Assembly (NCBI GenBank): GCA_022457155.1 | Contig: JAJGOT010000450.1 | Coordinates: 646,748 to 710,747 of the forward strand | Origin: Cladopsammia gracilis | Taxonomy: Eukaryota; Cnidaria; Anthozoa; Scleractinia; Dendrophylliidae | Reading direction: 5' to 3' | DNA length: 64,000 nt | Shown: positions 33,773 through 46,600 of the stretch, piece by piece | Position numbering within the stretch: position 1 is the first letter of the stretch | How the letters are laid out: the number at the start of each line of letters is the position of its first letter | Notes under the pieces: generated by a model | Database searches by the model: none | Seen by the model: only the letters and a program-made list of their open reading frames with translations | What the model was told of the DNA's origin: nothing | Made by a program: the position numbers and the translations under genes

Positions 33773-34140
33773 ATTCCGGATTCCGGATTCCGGATTCCAG
33801 GGAATAGGTTAACTCGTTGTCGGGGGCGAACTCGGGTGTTTTGTGCGCCCGCGTCCCTTCGCGTAGGAGGACCAGCCTCCTCCTCAGGCGTTTCGCGTGA
33901 CGAGCGCGCTGGTGATGGGCGCGAAGTGCGAGGGACCACGGGAAGGAGAAAGAAACGGAGCCCTTCCTCCCTTGCGCGCCCATTGCTTTTCAGCAGAGAG
34001 ACGTCTGGGTACGAGGCAGCAGGAGGACCTAAAAACCCCTGAAAACGGCCTGAATTTCAAACGGCTGAAAATCGAGCCTAGGGTGGACCGCACAATTTTA
34101 CAACGAAACAAGTTACGGTCGCTGAGGTGAGTGATTTTTT
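33773..34140. other. CpG-rich block upstream of ALDH
   Basis: An 8-bp tandem (GATTCCGG, three and a half copies, 33773-33800) is followed by a GC- and CpG-rich stretch (33820-34020) unlike the surrounding AT-rich sequence. It may be the ALDH promoter region or a GC-rich repeat. CTGAG/GTGAGTG at 34122-34132 could be a splice donor of a non-coding first exon. Not decided. Confidence 0.35.
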
Positions 34141-34632
34141 CTCATTTCTCGCTCCAGTTATCTTTCCTGCAATAAACAACTCTGCTCCAGCATTCTCTTG
34201 CTGCCACAAGATTAAAATGTTTTGCCAAATGTCTGCTTGTATTAAAACAAACATGATGGTCCACGCTGCGTCATGGTACTGAATGAATATTAAATTAATT
34301 AAAGCTTATATTTAAGCTTACACCCCATAATCTTATTGCGGATCTTGTTGTCAACTTGTAAACTAGAAATGTACACAAGATAACTATTACTAAGATAGAT
34401 AATTATTACCGTTTTGCCAAGTGGTAATAACAATCACCACGAACATATCGACCGCCGAAGGTCAGCATTTCCAACAGCGCGCTTTTATTATCTTTTTATA
34501 AAGGATTGAAACAAGCTATTTTCAAAGTGTTATGAGAATAACTTCAGTTTATATGTGTGTTCAGCATCTGTATTTACTGTATTTCTCCTTAGTTCAGTTT
34601 CTTTGTGTTGTTGTGAAGTTTTTACAAGTGTC

Positions 34633-37600
34633 ATGGCGTTCCGGCTTCCACTTCGCTCACTTCCTCGTAGGATTCTCGCCTGCAGGCGGTTTGCTCCTGC
34701 CTCCGCAGTCAACAAGTTTTCCTTCGCCACGTTGGCAGAGGTAAGAATTAAATTGTCATAAGATAAGATAAGAAACATTTGGAGCGATTTTAGAATACCC
34801 GGCCGCTTATTTACATATCCCTAAACGTTTTATTGAACGAAGCATATGAAAACAAAAGGATCCATTCCTATTCAACGAGATGCAAATAAGTGGCCCGGTA
34901 TTCTACAGTTTTGCAGATTGATGTTTCGTTTAAACGTCCAATAGAGTTAGCTTCCTTTAATTCTTGGGGCAAATTGTTCCATAAACAGGTCCCGCTATAA
35001 CAAAAACTTCGTTTCAGATACAGTGTAATGTACATGTATGCGGCTGGGCAGTGCAAGTTTCAGAAGTTTGCGCTCTAGATTTCTCAAATTATATTCCGCA
35101 TGGCGTTGAGTAAAAAGACGTAAGTATTCCGGGGCAAGTTTATGCATTGTCTTGTACATAACCAGAGCTTTCTGTTTTTGACGACAAAACTACAGCTTTT
35201 CCCACTTGAGCTTATTCAGAAGGCGGCTTGAAGATTGTGTCAAACGGCGATTTTGTAATCACTCTTGGCATTGCGTGTTTTTAGCATTGGTTCCAACAGT
35301 GTCATAGGTCATAGGCCTCATGTTTGCAAATTTTAACATGGCCTCAGGGCCGTAGGCAGACAATTTATTTTATTTTTTTTATGTATAGCCTCCTATTAGA
35401 GAGATCTGTAGTCAAACTTTTTTTTACGGAGGCAAGTCTGCGGCTCCATGGCTTTCTGCCAAATTTGTCTATTTCAGTAGGCTTTTGTATCAAGTGACTC
35501 TTGGGATTAATTAATTTGAGGAATGTAATTGATATTTTAAAATGACATTTATTGAATGATGTTGCTGACGGTTCTCTGCAGGCAAAATATTTATTTCAAT
35601 AAGGGACAGACCATTTAATTTTTGTGGGGGGGGGTTGGGGCTATTACCAAAAAAAGAGAAAAAAAAATTCGTGCCCAAGAAAGTACGTGGAAAAAAAATT
35701 CAAGCATTAAGGTAAAAAAAAAATTCTTGCAAATAGTGATGCTGAAAAAAAAAATTCATGCTCAGAAGAAATTGCCCAACCCCCCCCCCCCCCCCCCAAA
35801 AAAAAAAAAAAAAAAATTAAATGGTCCGTCCCTAATAATCCTCAGTCGCCAATCATCAACAATAATCCTCACACAGAGGGACAGCTGCCTTTTAGTATTT
35901 GATTTGGGAAGCAATAAGATCCATATTTTTGTGAAAGGAAAACCATGCACATCGATACATAATGCATAACTTTGCACTTGTTAGGGGATCATGGGTAATC
36001 AGGGTGTATTATTTATTAGGGTAATCATCAGGGTTGTATGGGAATCCAGTGTCAAATATTCAAATTAGCACTTTACACCTACATTACATATTCACATGTA
36101 TGGGAAGCATATGATGCCCGATTTAGGGTGTCAGCTGCATTGTGCATTGTACACCTCTACTGTACAGATGTATAAGATGAAATTATGTATTCTAATATAT
36201 TCTATGGTATTGTATTCTAAATTGTATTGTTCTTTTGTGTTCTAATATTCTATCGTTTTAACAAAATAATAAGTGTTACCCCTTAATTAATCTCACATGG
36301 TATAATGGGAAGCCTTTGGGGATTATGATATATAAATAAATATAAATTAATAAAATTAGTATTTGTGAACTGAAGTTATGATACTAGGAAGAAGATTTGA
36401 GGGATGTAGCTTTGTTAAAAAGCATGCAATAATCTACTGTTTTTTTTTTCCAAAGATTTGTCTGTAAATGGTTACATGTATGTGGACTTCAATTGGGTTT
36501 TATTGACAAATGTATGGAAAACAAAACAAATTTATTGCATGCTTAATTCTAACACAGATACAGTGCATCCCTCAATCTTAGGAGTTCAGCCTTGAGAGGT
36601 GAAGGGCTCCGAATGCCAAAGATCAGTTGAATGCTTCAATGTCCTCTTTTTCTGCAATCGAGCAATGTAGTTTGCCTGAAAATATAATTATATTATAGAT
36701 GTATGTCATGTTGAAACTGTCCTGTTATTCCTGTTGTTTTGTGCAGTTGTAAAAAAAAAAACCTTTATTCATTGATAAAAATATTGAAGCATCCCGCCAT
36801 TTTGTTTTGACAATAATTATTGTGGTCAGCTAACAGGCTGCCTTTCTACTACACTCCCCAGTTAAAGCCTACATGTACATGTACAAAACAATTATTTGTG
36901 CCTACAATATTAAGTGGCATTGTGATTTCTCAGGCCTTATGCACTGGATTTTGTACGCTACAAGTCAGAGCTTATACGCATTGGATAGGGAGAGGGTCAA
37001 TACAGTGTATACATGTAAGGTCTATAGATTGTAGATTTTAGGAGTTATTTTGCCCAGATTTCTCATTCAGAGAAACATTTTAACCTATTTGTGGGTCCTA
37101 CAGTTTGTACATCATGTACAAATGTGTGAAATTCAAGGTTTATCCATTTTTGCACGCAGATTTTGGTTTTTGCTTCTTTTAAAGCTAAGATCTAAACCAG
37201 ACATGTTCTTGTTTCTTTTTGTCATTGTTGAGATCAAGTGTTGTTACCTTGTGCTGAATTGCATATTAAATCACCAAGGTTTATACATGTACCTGCCTAA
37301 CCCCTAACTCCTAACCCATAACCTGCCTCGTCTAAGCCTGGTCAAGTAGACCACTATACTCACTAAGCTTGCTTCCTCATTATTCAGGTTAAGATTGATG
37401 ATAGCCCTGAAGTAAAATACAACCAGGTAGGAACACTTCAAATAGTAAACTGCAGTAAAACAATTGTATGCTTTGTGCAACTGGTGATAAAAAAAGGGGA
37501 GACATAAAAACAATTAAATTTAAGGAAATGGGGAATGGGAACTTGGAGAAAATCTCCTAATTGAGATTGCGCAAAGCAAGAAACAATCATGTGGAGATTG

Positions 37601-40600
37601 TGTTATAATAATGTGGTAATGTAGACCCTGGTATTAAGTGTATCATTGGTAATTGGGTCTACCTGGTGGAAAGGTTTGTATATGGAGATTAAAGACTTTA
37701 TACATTTACATGTACATGTACAACCTAACTTATGATTTTAAAGAGGTAGTAGAATATATTTTGCGGCTTTCTTAACCACTTTTGCGATTCCAAATTTGAC
37801 ATGTAATTACAGAAAATTTATGGAGGAAGAATTAATAACAATAAAAATAATAATAATAATAACAATAATAATGTATAATTTATATACTTTAGTGCCATTT
37901 CCTTGTAGCTCAATCATAATTCACTAGAGATTAGGTAAGCATGTTTAATGAGAACAGAAAATCAAAGGAACGGTGCTGGCAGTCTCAAAATTTATTATGC
38001 CGCTTCTTTGAACTTAACTTAGAAAGTTACAAGAATCTAGTTCAAGTTCATTTTATTCACATACTTTCATTACAGTAAAATAATTATTCCAAATTTAAGA
38101 GAAAAATAAAGGAGACAGAATTACATAACAAATACTGTATGAAATAAATTACATTTAACAAGGGAGAAGTGTGTAGTGTGGCAAAAGGAGCAAAAGCTTC
38201 CAAGTTGGTCAACTACCACTACATGTAACTACATGTTGTCAAAGCAGAAAGCAGTGGGAGCCATCATTATGAACTGGGCGAGGGAAAGGGGTGAGGTATT
38301 GAAACCTAGAGATACATGTAACAGTTAGAACAAGACACCTGGAGGTGTTCACGCAGGATGTTTTGGTTGATGTTCAGCATTAACTATGAATGGATACCCA
38401 CAGTCAATCTATTTATACTTGCATGTACAAACAAGGAGCTGTACAGTCAGCTTGATCACCAACTGTAAAAAGCAGGACCAAGTATGCACATGTGCAATCG
38501 CACAAAAGCTGTTTAGCCTCCCTCAAGGGTGGAAACTGTAGACTTTTTCCATTTAAATATACAAGCAGAAGTGAATTGTGATGTGACACAGGGATTCTCT
38601 CAAGACATCCAGCAGATTATAGGAAAATTAAAAAACTGTGGTGATTTGCGACAACGAGGAAGAACAATCAACCGAAAATTTCAACACAGTGTGCCACAGG
38701 TATCCCGCTTCACTTTTAAGTTTAAATCTTACTTTCAAACTTTGTCTCTACAGGTTTTTATCAACAACAGGTTTGTGGACTCTGTCAGTGGCAAGACATT
38801 CCCAACAATTAATCCTGCGACAGGAGAGAAAATCTGTGATGTGGCTGAAGGTGACAAGGTGTGAGCATAAAATGTGTTAAATATACAGGTGTATTAACTG
38901 TAGGTAATTGTTATAAAATAATAATACAGTCAACTCTGTCTTCAGTAGGGGTGGCGAATGGTACCTTCAAAATCGTGGGTCTCGGAAAATTTTGGTCCGG
39001 TCTCGAAATCTCGGCAGTTTTTGTTTTAAGTCTCAAAGTCTCGTTTGGCTGGTACTTTTTCTGTCTCGGAGTCTCGGTTTTTTTTCCTCAAGGTCTCGGA
39101 GTCTCCGATACTTTTGTCAAGCATTCTCATTCTTCATCCTTGTTTGTTGTTTGATAGGTGATTCGGATATTTTTAGCACTGAGTCTCGGGCTCGGTTTTT
39201 TCCCGCATTGGGTCTTGGGCTCGGATTTTAAAACGTAGCTGTGGTCGCGGTCTCGGATTTTGAAACAAGGGTCTCGGCGTCTCGGCGAATCTCGGATTTA
39301 CCATTCGCCACCCCTAGACTAGTCGCAACTGTCCATCTCAGAGAGGTGCCTGGCTTAAGGTAGTGTGACACCAGTAATAATCTGAACCTATACACAATGA
39401 ATACATGTCTGTTTTAAGTCTGTTGGGACGTGTTACATGTATTAAAGTACAGTATGTATGTGTTGTGGTTCAAATTTTTCTTTAGTTTGAAAATTTTCAA
39501 ACCAGTTTGATTTTTGTTTTCCTTTGTCTGAGATTATGGTAATAAATCTGAGACAAATGTAAAATAAAATTGAACTGGTTTGAAAATTTTCAAACCAAGG
39601 AAAAATTTGAACCACAACATATGCATGTATGTATGTATGTACATATATGTAAGCAAAACCTACAAACTGGAACAAAAATAATATTAGAAAAGTGAACTCA
39701 TTTGATATACATGTAACGTCAAATTCCCTGTGTTTCCCAAGGGAATGCAAGGCACTTAGAAGAGAATCTAGCAGTTTATCAGAAGTCACTTACATGTAGG
39801 GCTTTTTTCCAGGCACCCTTTCAATTATAATTTAAGGCTGACTTACATGTACATTGTACACTGGATATAATAAATTATGCTATATATTTCGTGCAACTTG
39901 TCTTGCAATCAGCCAAAACTGTGCATGCAATGCAGTGTAGAGTAGAAGTTTTTTTTTTGAGTAGAAGTTGTTACTAAAAATTAATTAATTGGTGTAACAC
40001 AAACTGAGGCCATACAGTCAAACTTTCTTGAGACAAATTTTCTAGACAATCGATCGGAAATGATTAGAAATGGCTACAGATTCTACGTGTACTTGATCAG
40101 TTCATACATTTATGATTTCTGAACTGCGCGATGTGAAAAAAAGTCTTCAGATTTTACAATTAAGGATTAATTGCTTGTAGATCGTCTTGGAATGTTGAGT
40201 TGATGAAGCTTACCATTAGCTTTGATTCTGGCCAATCCAGCTATTGTGATATCTTCAGCTTGAATTTCTTTTGTATGTATTTTAGTAGAATTAAGTTTTG
40301 ATAGTTATTATTTGTAGGGCCTATTTGCAGAGACCCTGACATAATCACTAAAATGAAATTATCTGTGGGCAATTCTTCCTGCATCTGCTACATGTAACAC
40401 ACATCATTTTATAATTATAAATAATATCAGTGATTCATTATCTAGCCACTTGCTTTGGCCAGGCAAAACCATTAATATTTTTTTCCTTTGAGCTTTCCAT
40501 GTACATGTAGTATTACTCTTACCAAACTGTTGGTTTTGAATTGAAAGGCTTTATTAATTAAGTGTTTTTTTTTCATCCCACACACTCCTATTTATCTGGT

Positions 40601-43600
40601 GTTTAGGCAGATGTTGATATTGCTGTCAAGGCAGCTAAGGAGGCCTTTAAACTGGGCAGTCCTTGGAGAACAGCAGATGCGTCAGAGCGTGGGAAACTGT
40701 TGAACAGATTGGCAGACCTATTGGAGCGTGACCATGCTTACCTTGCAGTGAGTGCTTTCAGAAGACAAACAAAAAACTACAGTCTGTAGCTGACATTAGC
40801 AATCATTATTTTGTAAATGGTATAAGTAGTCTGTCGAGGATGATCGACCGAGTTAGTGAAGTTCTGAAAATAACTGTTGTTGTTGACATTGACTGACATT
40901 AATTTCAACAACCTGAGCAGAAGTCATCTTCAGTGTCATCTTGAAGATGAGTTCCACTCAGGTTGTTGAAATGCAGTCAATGTCAACAACAACAGTTCTT
41001 TTCAGAACTACACTAACCCGGACGATCACAAACGACAGAATATTTGAAACAGTACTATTTGTACATGAACACGATACAGTATGTATACTACATGTATGTT
41101 TACTCTTGAATAGCCTGGTTAATTCTGACTCAGTTTCTCCTGTTTCACTTTATGGCTGCCAACTGCATGTGTAAAAAATCAGACAATCATGTTAATTTGA
41201 GCTAAACTCATTTACGTGACAATTCACAATAATGATGTTCATCTTCAGCAAACTATTTCTGATAGTTTATTCTAATCACTGAAAACTTGAAAATGGTGTC
41301 ATGGCGACACCGAAACATCATTCAATTTCATTGTTGATCTTAACATGCTTAATGTTAATTAGCAAACCTTTGTTTATAATGAAATTTTTACCTTACAACG
41401 TAAAACTAAAGACAAAGACATCAAATTTTCCATTATTTGTTGTTAAATTTCTGCTGAGCACTGTGATTTTTTTTTTGTGATAAACAAACTGATTTTGTTG
41501 ATTGTACATCTGGATGTCTTGCAATTAATGGAACAGAAGATTTTAGCATGGACAGCAACAGCACAAGTTTATGTTTTGGTATTTTTAATCTACTTTAATT
41601 TTTCCTTTCAACGTACCTTTCCTTTTTTGAGACAACTGACATTAAAAGAGGGAAAGAAGGATTTTTTATGAGTTCAGCAGGGCTGTCAATAAGGTCCAGC
41701 AGCCGGGATTTCCTGTGTTTGGGCCCCCCAGGGGGGAGGTACTGTACTCTGAATGATCAAAGGATTTTTTTGGGTAGGAAAATTTTGCAGGTATATTTTT
41801 TTTGTGCGTGGCTTGATTTAAGTAGGGAAGTTTTTGGCTTTTCAAAATAATCTGAAGATTTGTGGTAGTGCCCGCATATCTTGGTCACGTAGTTCTGTGA
41901 ATAAAGTACAACCAATCTTGTTTTGCGGTTGTTTAATATTTAATGCATTACATTGCATCTGTTTCATAACACCAGTTATACAGTCCGCAAAGTGTCCCGG
42001 GGTCTATCCAACAAGGCTTCAATTCATTCAATTGAACTCTCATCCATCATGTTTATTGCCCAGCTTTATCACCACTGGAATTCCCTTTTGCTGTAGTGTA
42101 TTCTTGATCTCTTTTGCTTGTGACTTTTGGGTTTAAAATGCGAGGTTCACTGGAACATTTATTCCTCCCCCGATGTCATTCATAATCATATTATTGTTGA
42201 AACAGAAGATGTTCTTGGGTGTCTTTAGTGTTGTTAGAATGATTACCAGATGATGAAAAGATAAATTCAGATGGTATGATGAATAAACAAACAGAAACAT
42301 TCCATTTCAATTTTTTTTTTTGTGTGTGTGTTATATCATTTAATTCTTTCTGGAAATTTTTAAGGCTTGGAAATTTGGCATGGGATTTTTTGGGGGTTAA
42401 GTTTTGGTCCAGGAATTTTTTTGGGTTTTGATTTTTGCCCCTATTTGATCATCCTGTCACTTGAAATCCGGAGTACCCCCCCTCCTGGGTTTGGGCCTTG
42501 GCTATTTTGATGGAAAAACAAAACATTAACAAAATCAGAAACCAATTTTCCTCAGCTACTTTCTTCACTTCCCCACCTCGTTAAAAAATAATTATTACTG
42601 ACAGCCCTGGGTTTGTGAATGAGAAGATTGATGCCAGGGAACTTCTTACCAGCACCTAATTTGTATTCTGGAAACTATGATTTGGAAACTTCATCTTATA
42701 TTGTGTGTATAAACCTGGAATTTTCCATTCTGTACAATAAGTAAGTTTTAATACACATACATGTACATGACTGTACATGTACATGTATGATGTTCATTGA
42801 CTTAAATTGATTTTTTTTTTACTTTGCTGTGCACAGAGTATGGAGACTTTGGATAATGGAAAACCATACAATGAATCTTTTGGCTTTGATGTAAAAATGG
42901 CAATAAAGTGTTACCGATACTATGCTGGATGGGCTGATAAAATTCATGGCAAGACAATTCCCATTGGTAAGAACAGATTCCTTAATGTTAGTCAGTGTTA
43001 ATATTAAAGCATCCTCTTTTTGTCATGAACTTTTCTTGTGTTAATCTTAGCCCAAGTTTGATGCTATTAAAATACATATTCGGAATGCACTTCCTTGATT
43101 TAAGCCTTTGGTTGTACTGTAAGTAGTTAATAAAAATCTTGCAACTTTTTGTGTAATGTGTTACTACAGGAAATATCAATTTTCCGATCCCCTGATACAA
43201 GGTCTTTAGGTAACAGCCTCCCACCCCACTGGAAATTCCAGGTTATGATGTACATGTACATGTAGTATCATACATAACGATATTATTTTATTCTTCACTT
43301 TAAAAACTGTCATTTTTGTGGCTTTTGAGACCTCCCTCCCCCCTCACTTATTTCTAGTGACTTTTCATGGTGGTGGAGATGGGGATATTTTTTGAAACTG
43401 GCCAATGTAAAATCAATCATGTCTTGTAGTCCTGTGTCTGGTTTTTCAAAAGCAAATGTATGTATTAATTATTCGTTAATTAAGACAGTAGTAAAAAATA
43501 TTATTGGAGTGTGTACAAACCCTTAAAGTTATAGAGTACCCTTATATTAGGTCTACCATTTTCTCGAAATTTGTTGTTGGGGGTCAAAATAAAGGTTTAA

Positions 43601-46600
43601 GAATGATCTTTTATCCAAAAAATTTTTTTGAAAAAGAGTGAAAATTGACGAAGAAATGATGGTATGATGTTTTGACCAGAAGCTTGTTTATGACACACAA
43701 TATTTATTTAATTTAAGTGCTGTTTTCTCAAAGTGAATATTTTTGGCTTGTAGGGGACACTTTAAAGAGCTACAACTCAAAGGGAATTTGCTTGATTTCC
43801 CTCAAATTTAGGCAGTAGCTAGGGTAACATACAGGTATATTATATTGTAGATTTGTATCTTTGATTACTGTACCAAAGAAAAGGTGCTAGATTTAAATTC
43901 AGGCTGAATAGCGCAAATGTTGGAGATGTTTACTCCGTCTAGACAGGAAAAATGATCCATGCCACAAATTAACCCATGGGGCATTGTAACTCGTGACAGA
44001 CACTGCCTGTGTTTTTATCATATTTGTAATTTAGTATAGTTTTAATGACCATTTTATTTTTTATTGCATGATTATTATTGCACGGCTCTCTGGAAGAGCA
44101 TTTTTTATGATGAAATTCCGTGAATAAATAAAGATGATTGATTGATTGATTGGTTGATTGCCGTGACAGTTCTTAAACCCTTTCAGGTAGGAGATCTAAA
44201 TTGACACCCTGTTTCGGAGGAAACAATAACTCAGAATTTTGTGAACAGGTCTTTTTTATTTCTTTTCTGTACATGGAAAGTTTAGCAGCAGGCATAGAAT
44301 ACTAGTCTGAGCCTACTTTCATTAATACGCCATCATAGCCATGATGATATGTTTTCTTTTAGCTGGGTGTCTAGGTACACTGTAGTTTAGCTACATGTAA
44401 TAAAATTTAAAGGAACCCGTAACCAAGGTGCAGTACCAAAAAGGATACCCTATTTAAGGACTTAGCACCTCAAAACCCCTACCCTATTCCACAGCGCATA
44501 CCTACATGTATAACAGCTAATAGCTTGCATACACTGTAAGGGAGTACCCACCCCACCCAACCACACTGTATGCAATGCCATTTCCTTTCAGATGGGGAAT
44601 TCTTGTGTTACACACGCCATGAACCAATTGGCATTGTTGGACAAGTTATTCCTTGGAACTTTCCATTGTTGATGCAGGCATGGAAACTTGGCCCCGCCCT
44701 TGCCACTGGAAACGTGGTTGTAATGAAGCCAGCAGAACAAACTCCCCTGACTGCTTTGTATGTGGCGTCACTCATCGCAGAGGTACAATGTGCAACTGAA
44801 GCATTTGAAAGGCTGCTGTGCTCTAAGAGTTAACATAGGTAGCCCAAAGGGAGTCCAATAGCCCATTTCCGAGTTTTTTGTATTATTTGTATTGAATATT
44901 TATTGATATTTATCTAAATTTAGATTTGAATGGAAATATGCCAAGTGTCCCAAATGTACTGACCACGGTTGTTTGAAATAACGCACTCGCATCAACCATC
45001 AAGACCAAAAAGAACTTTGCTTATTGTCTTTCTGTTGTTGGTCTTTAAAATATATAACTTGAAATATGTCAAAGAATTAGTGTAGTTTTAACTTTTTTGT
45101 CTTGGGTTTTAAATCGTTTTATATCAGAACTGGCAAACACATTTTACATGATTAAGGCAAAATTCTGCCTGTGGTCGGAATATCTATTTGCAGAGTGATG
45201 TGATGTCTTTGAGAGGGAAATTTGGAAATATAATCTATAGTTACTCAATTTACAGTTGTATGATGCCTGTACGCTAATTACATCACGAGTTCATTTGACA
45301 AGGTTAACAAGTGCCAATAATAGGAAATAATAAGGAATAGAGCAGGCAAGTTTGGATCGGCCTATTGTTCCTATTGTTTTGAAAAGGGATTCCGTTTACT
45401 AATATTCATTAATTTTATTAAACAGGGAAATCCAAATTAGTATGCAGGAAGGCATATTGTGATGTCATGACTAAGCATAGCTAATAAAGGGAACGCACAC
45501 GGAATGCACTTATGTTTTGCTAATGAGCTGACGTCATTGACTAAGCACTTGCTAGGCTGTAACGAGGTTAAGTATCACCCTAGACTATACTTAGTCTAGC
45601 AATGCCTTGGAATTCTACAGTAATAAGTAAATGCATCAGTTGTCATGTGCAGTCAGTTGCTATCAGGATGGAAAACTTTTGTCATTTTTTTCTGTATCCT
45701 ATTCTGTAGGCTAGTTTCCCGCCAGGTGTTGTGAACATTGTACCAGGTTATGGACCAACAGCAGGAATGGCTATTGCAGAGCACATGGAAGTTGATAAGA
45801 TTGCATTTACAGGCTCCACTGAGGTAATTTCTTCTGTATAACTAAGCTCTTCATTTTCACGTTTCCATGCAGCTCTTTGATCGGTATTTGTTGCTGGTAC
45901 ACTGTGATCACACTGCTCGCCCTTCTATTGGATTCATGCATATATCTAGACGATAAATTGCATTGTAATTTTAAAGGAGCTACAATGTATTATATGGTGA
46001 TTATGACATTTTTGGGTCTAAACTGTCCCAAATTAAAACTAAATACTGTACCTTTGTCATAGGCGAAATGCTAAGAGGAAGATATCAAGTGAATTTTCGA
46101 AGAGAGAATAAACCATGTCAAGAGTTTTCCAAGACAAAGGGCTACAATGTATATTTTTTTTTCAAGCTGCAATCCATTTCCATTTTTACAATAACTGTGT
46201 GAATTACCGCGATTGGCTCATTTCTATGGTCGATGAGAGTATAGACCATGAAAATGACGTAACAGGTAACGCAACGCGGTGAGTTTTGTCAAACTTTTGG
46301 CGCTACGGGTTCTTCAAACAGTGAAAAATGCACTTAAAACTGGAATTCTTCAATGAAAAGAATGCTCTCTTGTCAGTTAAATTTAATGTACAATCAGCTA
46401 AACTTGCCAGGAATTAAGTGCGAAGCAAAAGGACAAACAACTTGTCGTAGTTTCACGGGAAAATCCACGGAATCAGTCGCTGGTCGGCCCGAAAGAACTA
46501 AAACTGAGCCGAAAACAACTTGGAGCAAAGATTCATCTGATTATTCGAAGATATTTCAAATTTGAAAAAGGTTAGCTTTGTAAACTGTGCCTAGCCTGTA

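Noticed and set aside
33754..34130. Overlapping frames on both strands in the GC-rich block
   Set aside because: They result from low stop density in GC-rich sequence, and no frame is favoured.
41670..42617. 8-bp target duplication at the CAGGG element
   Set aside because: The flanks GAGTTCAG and GGTTTGTG do not match; only the inverted termini are supported.
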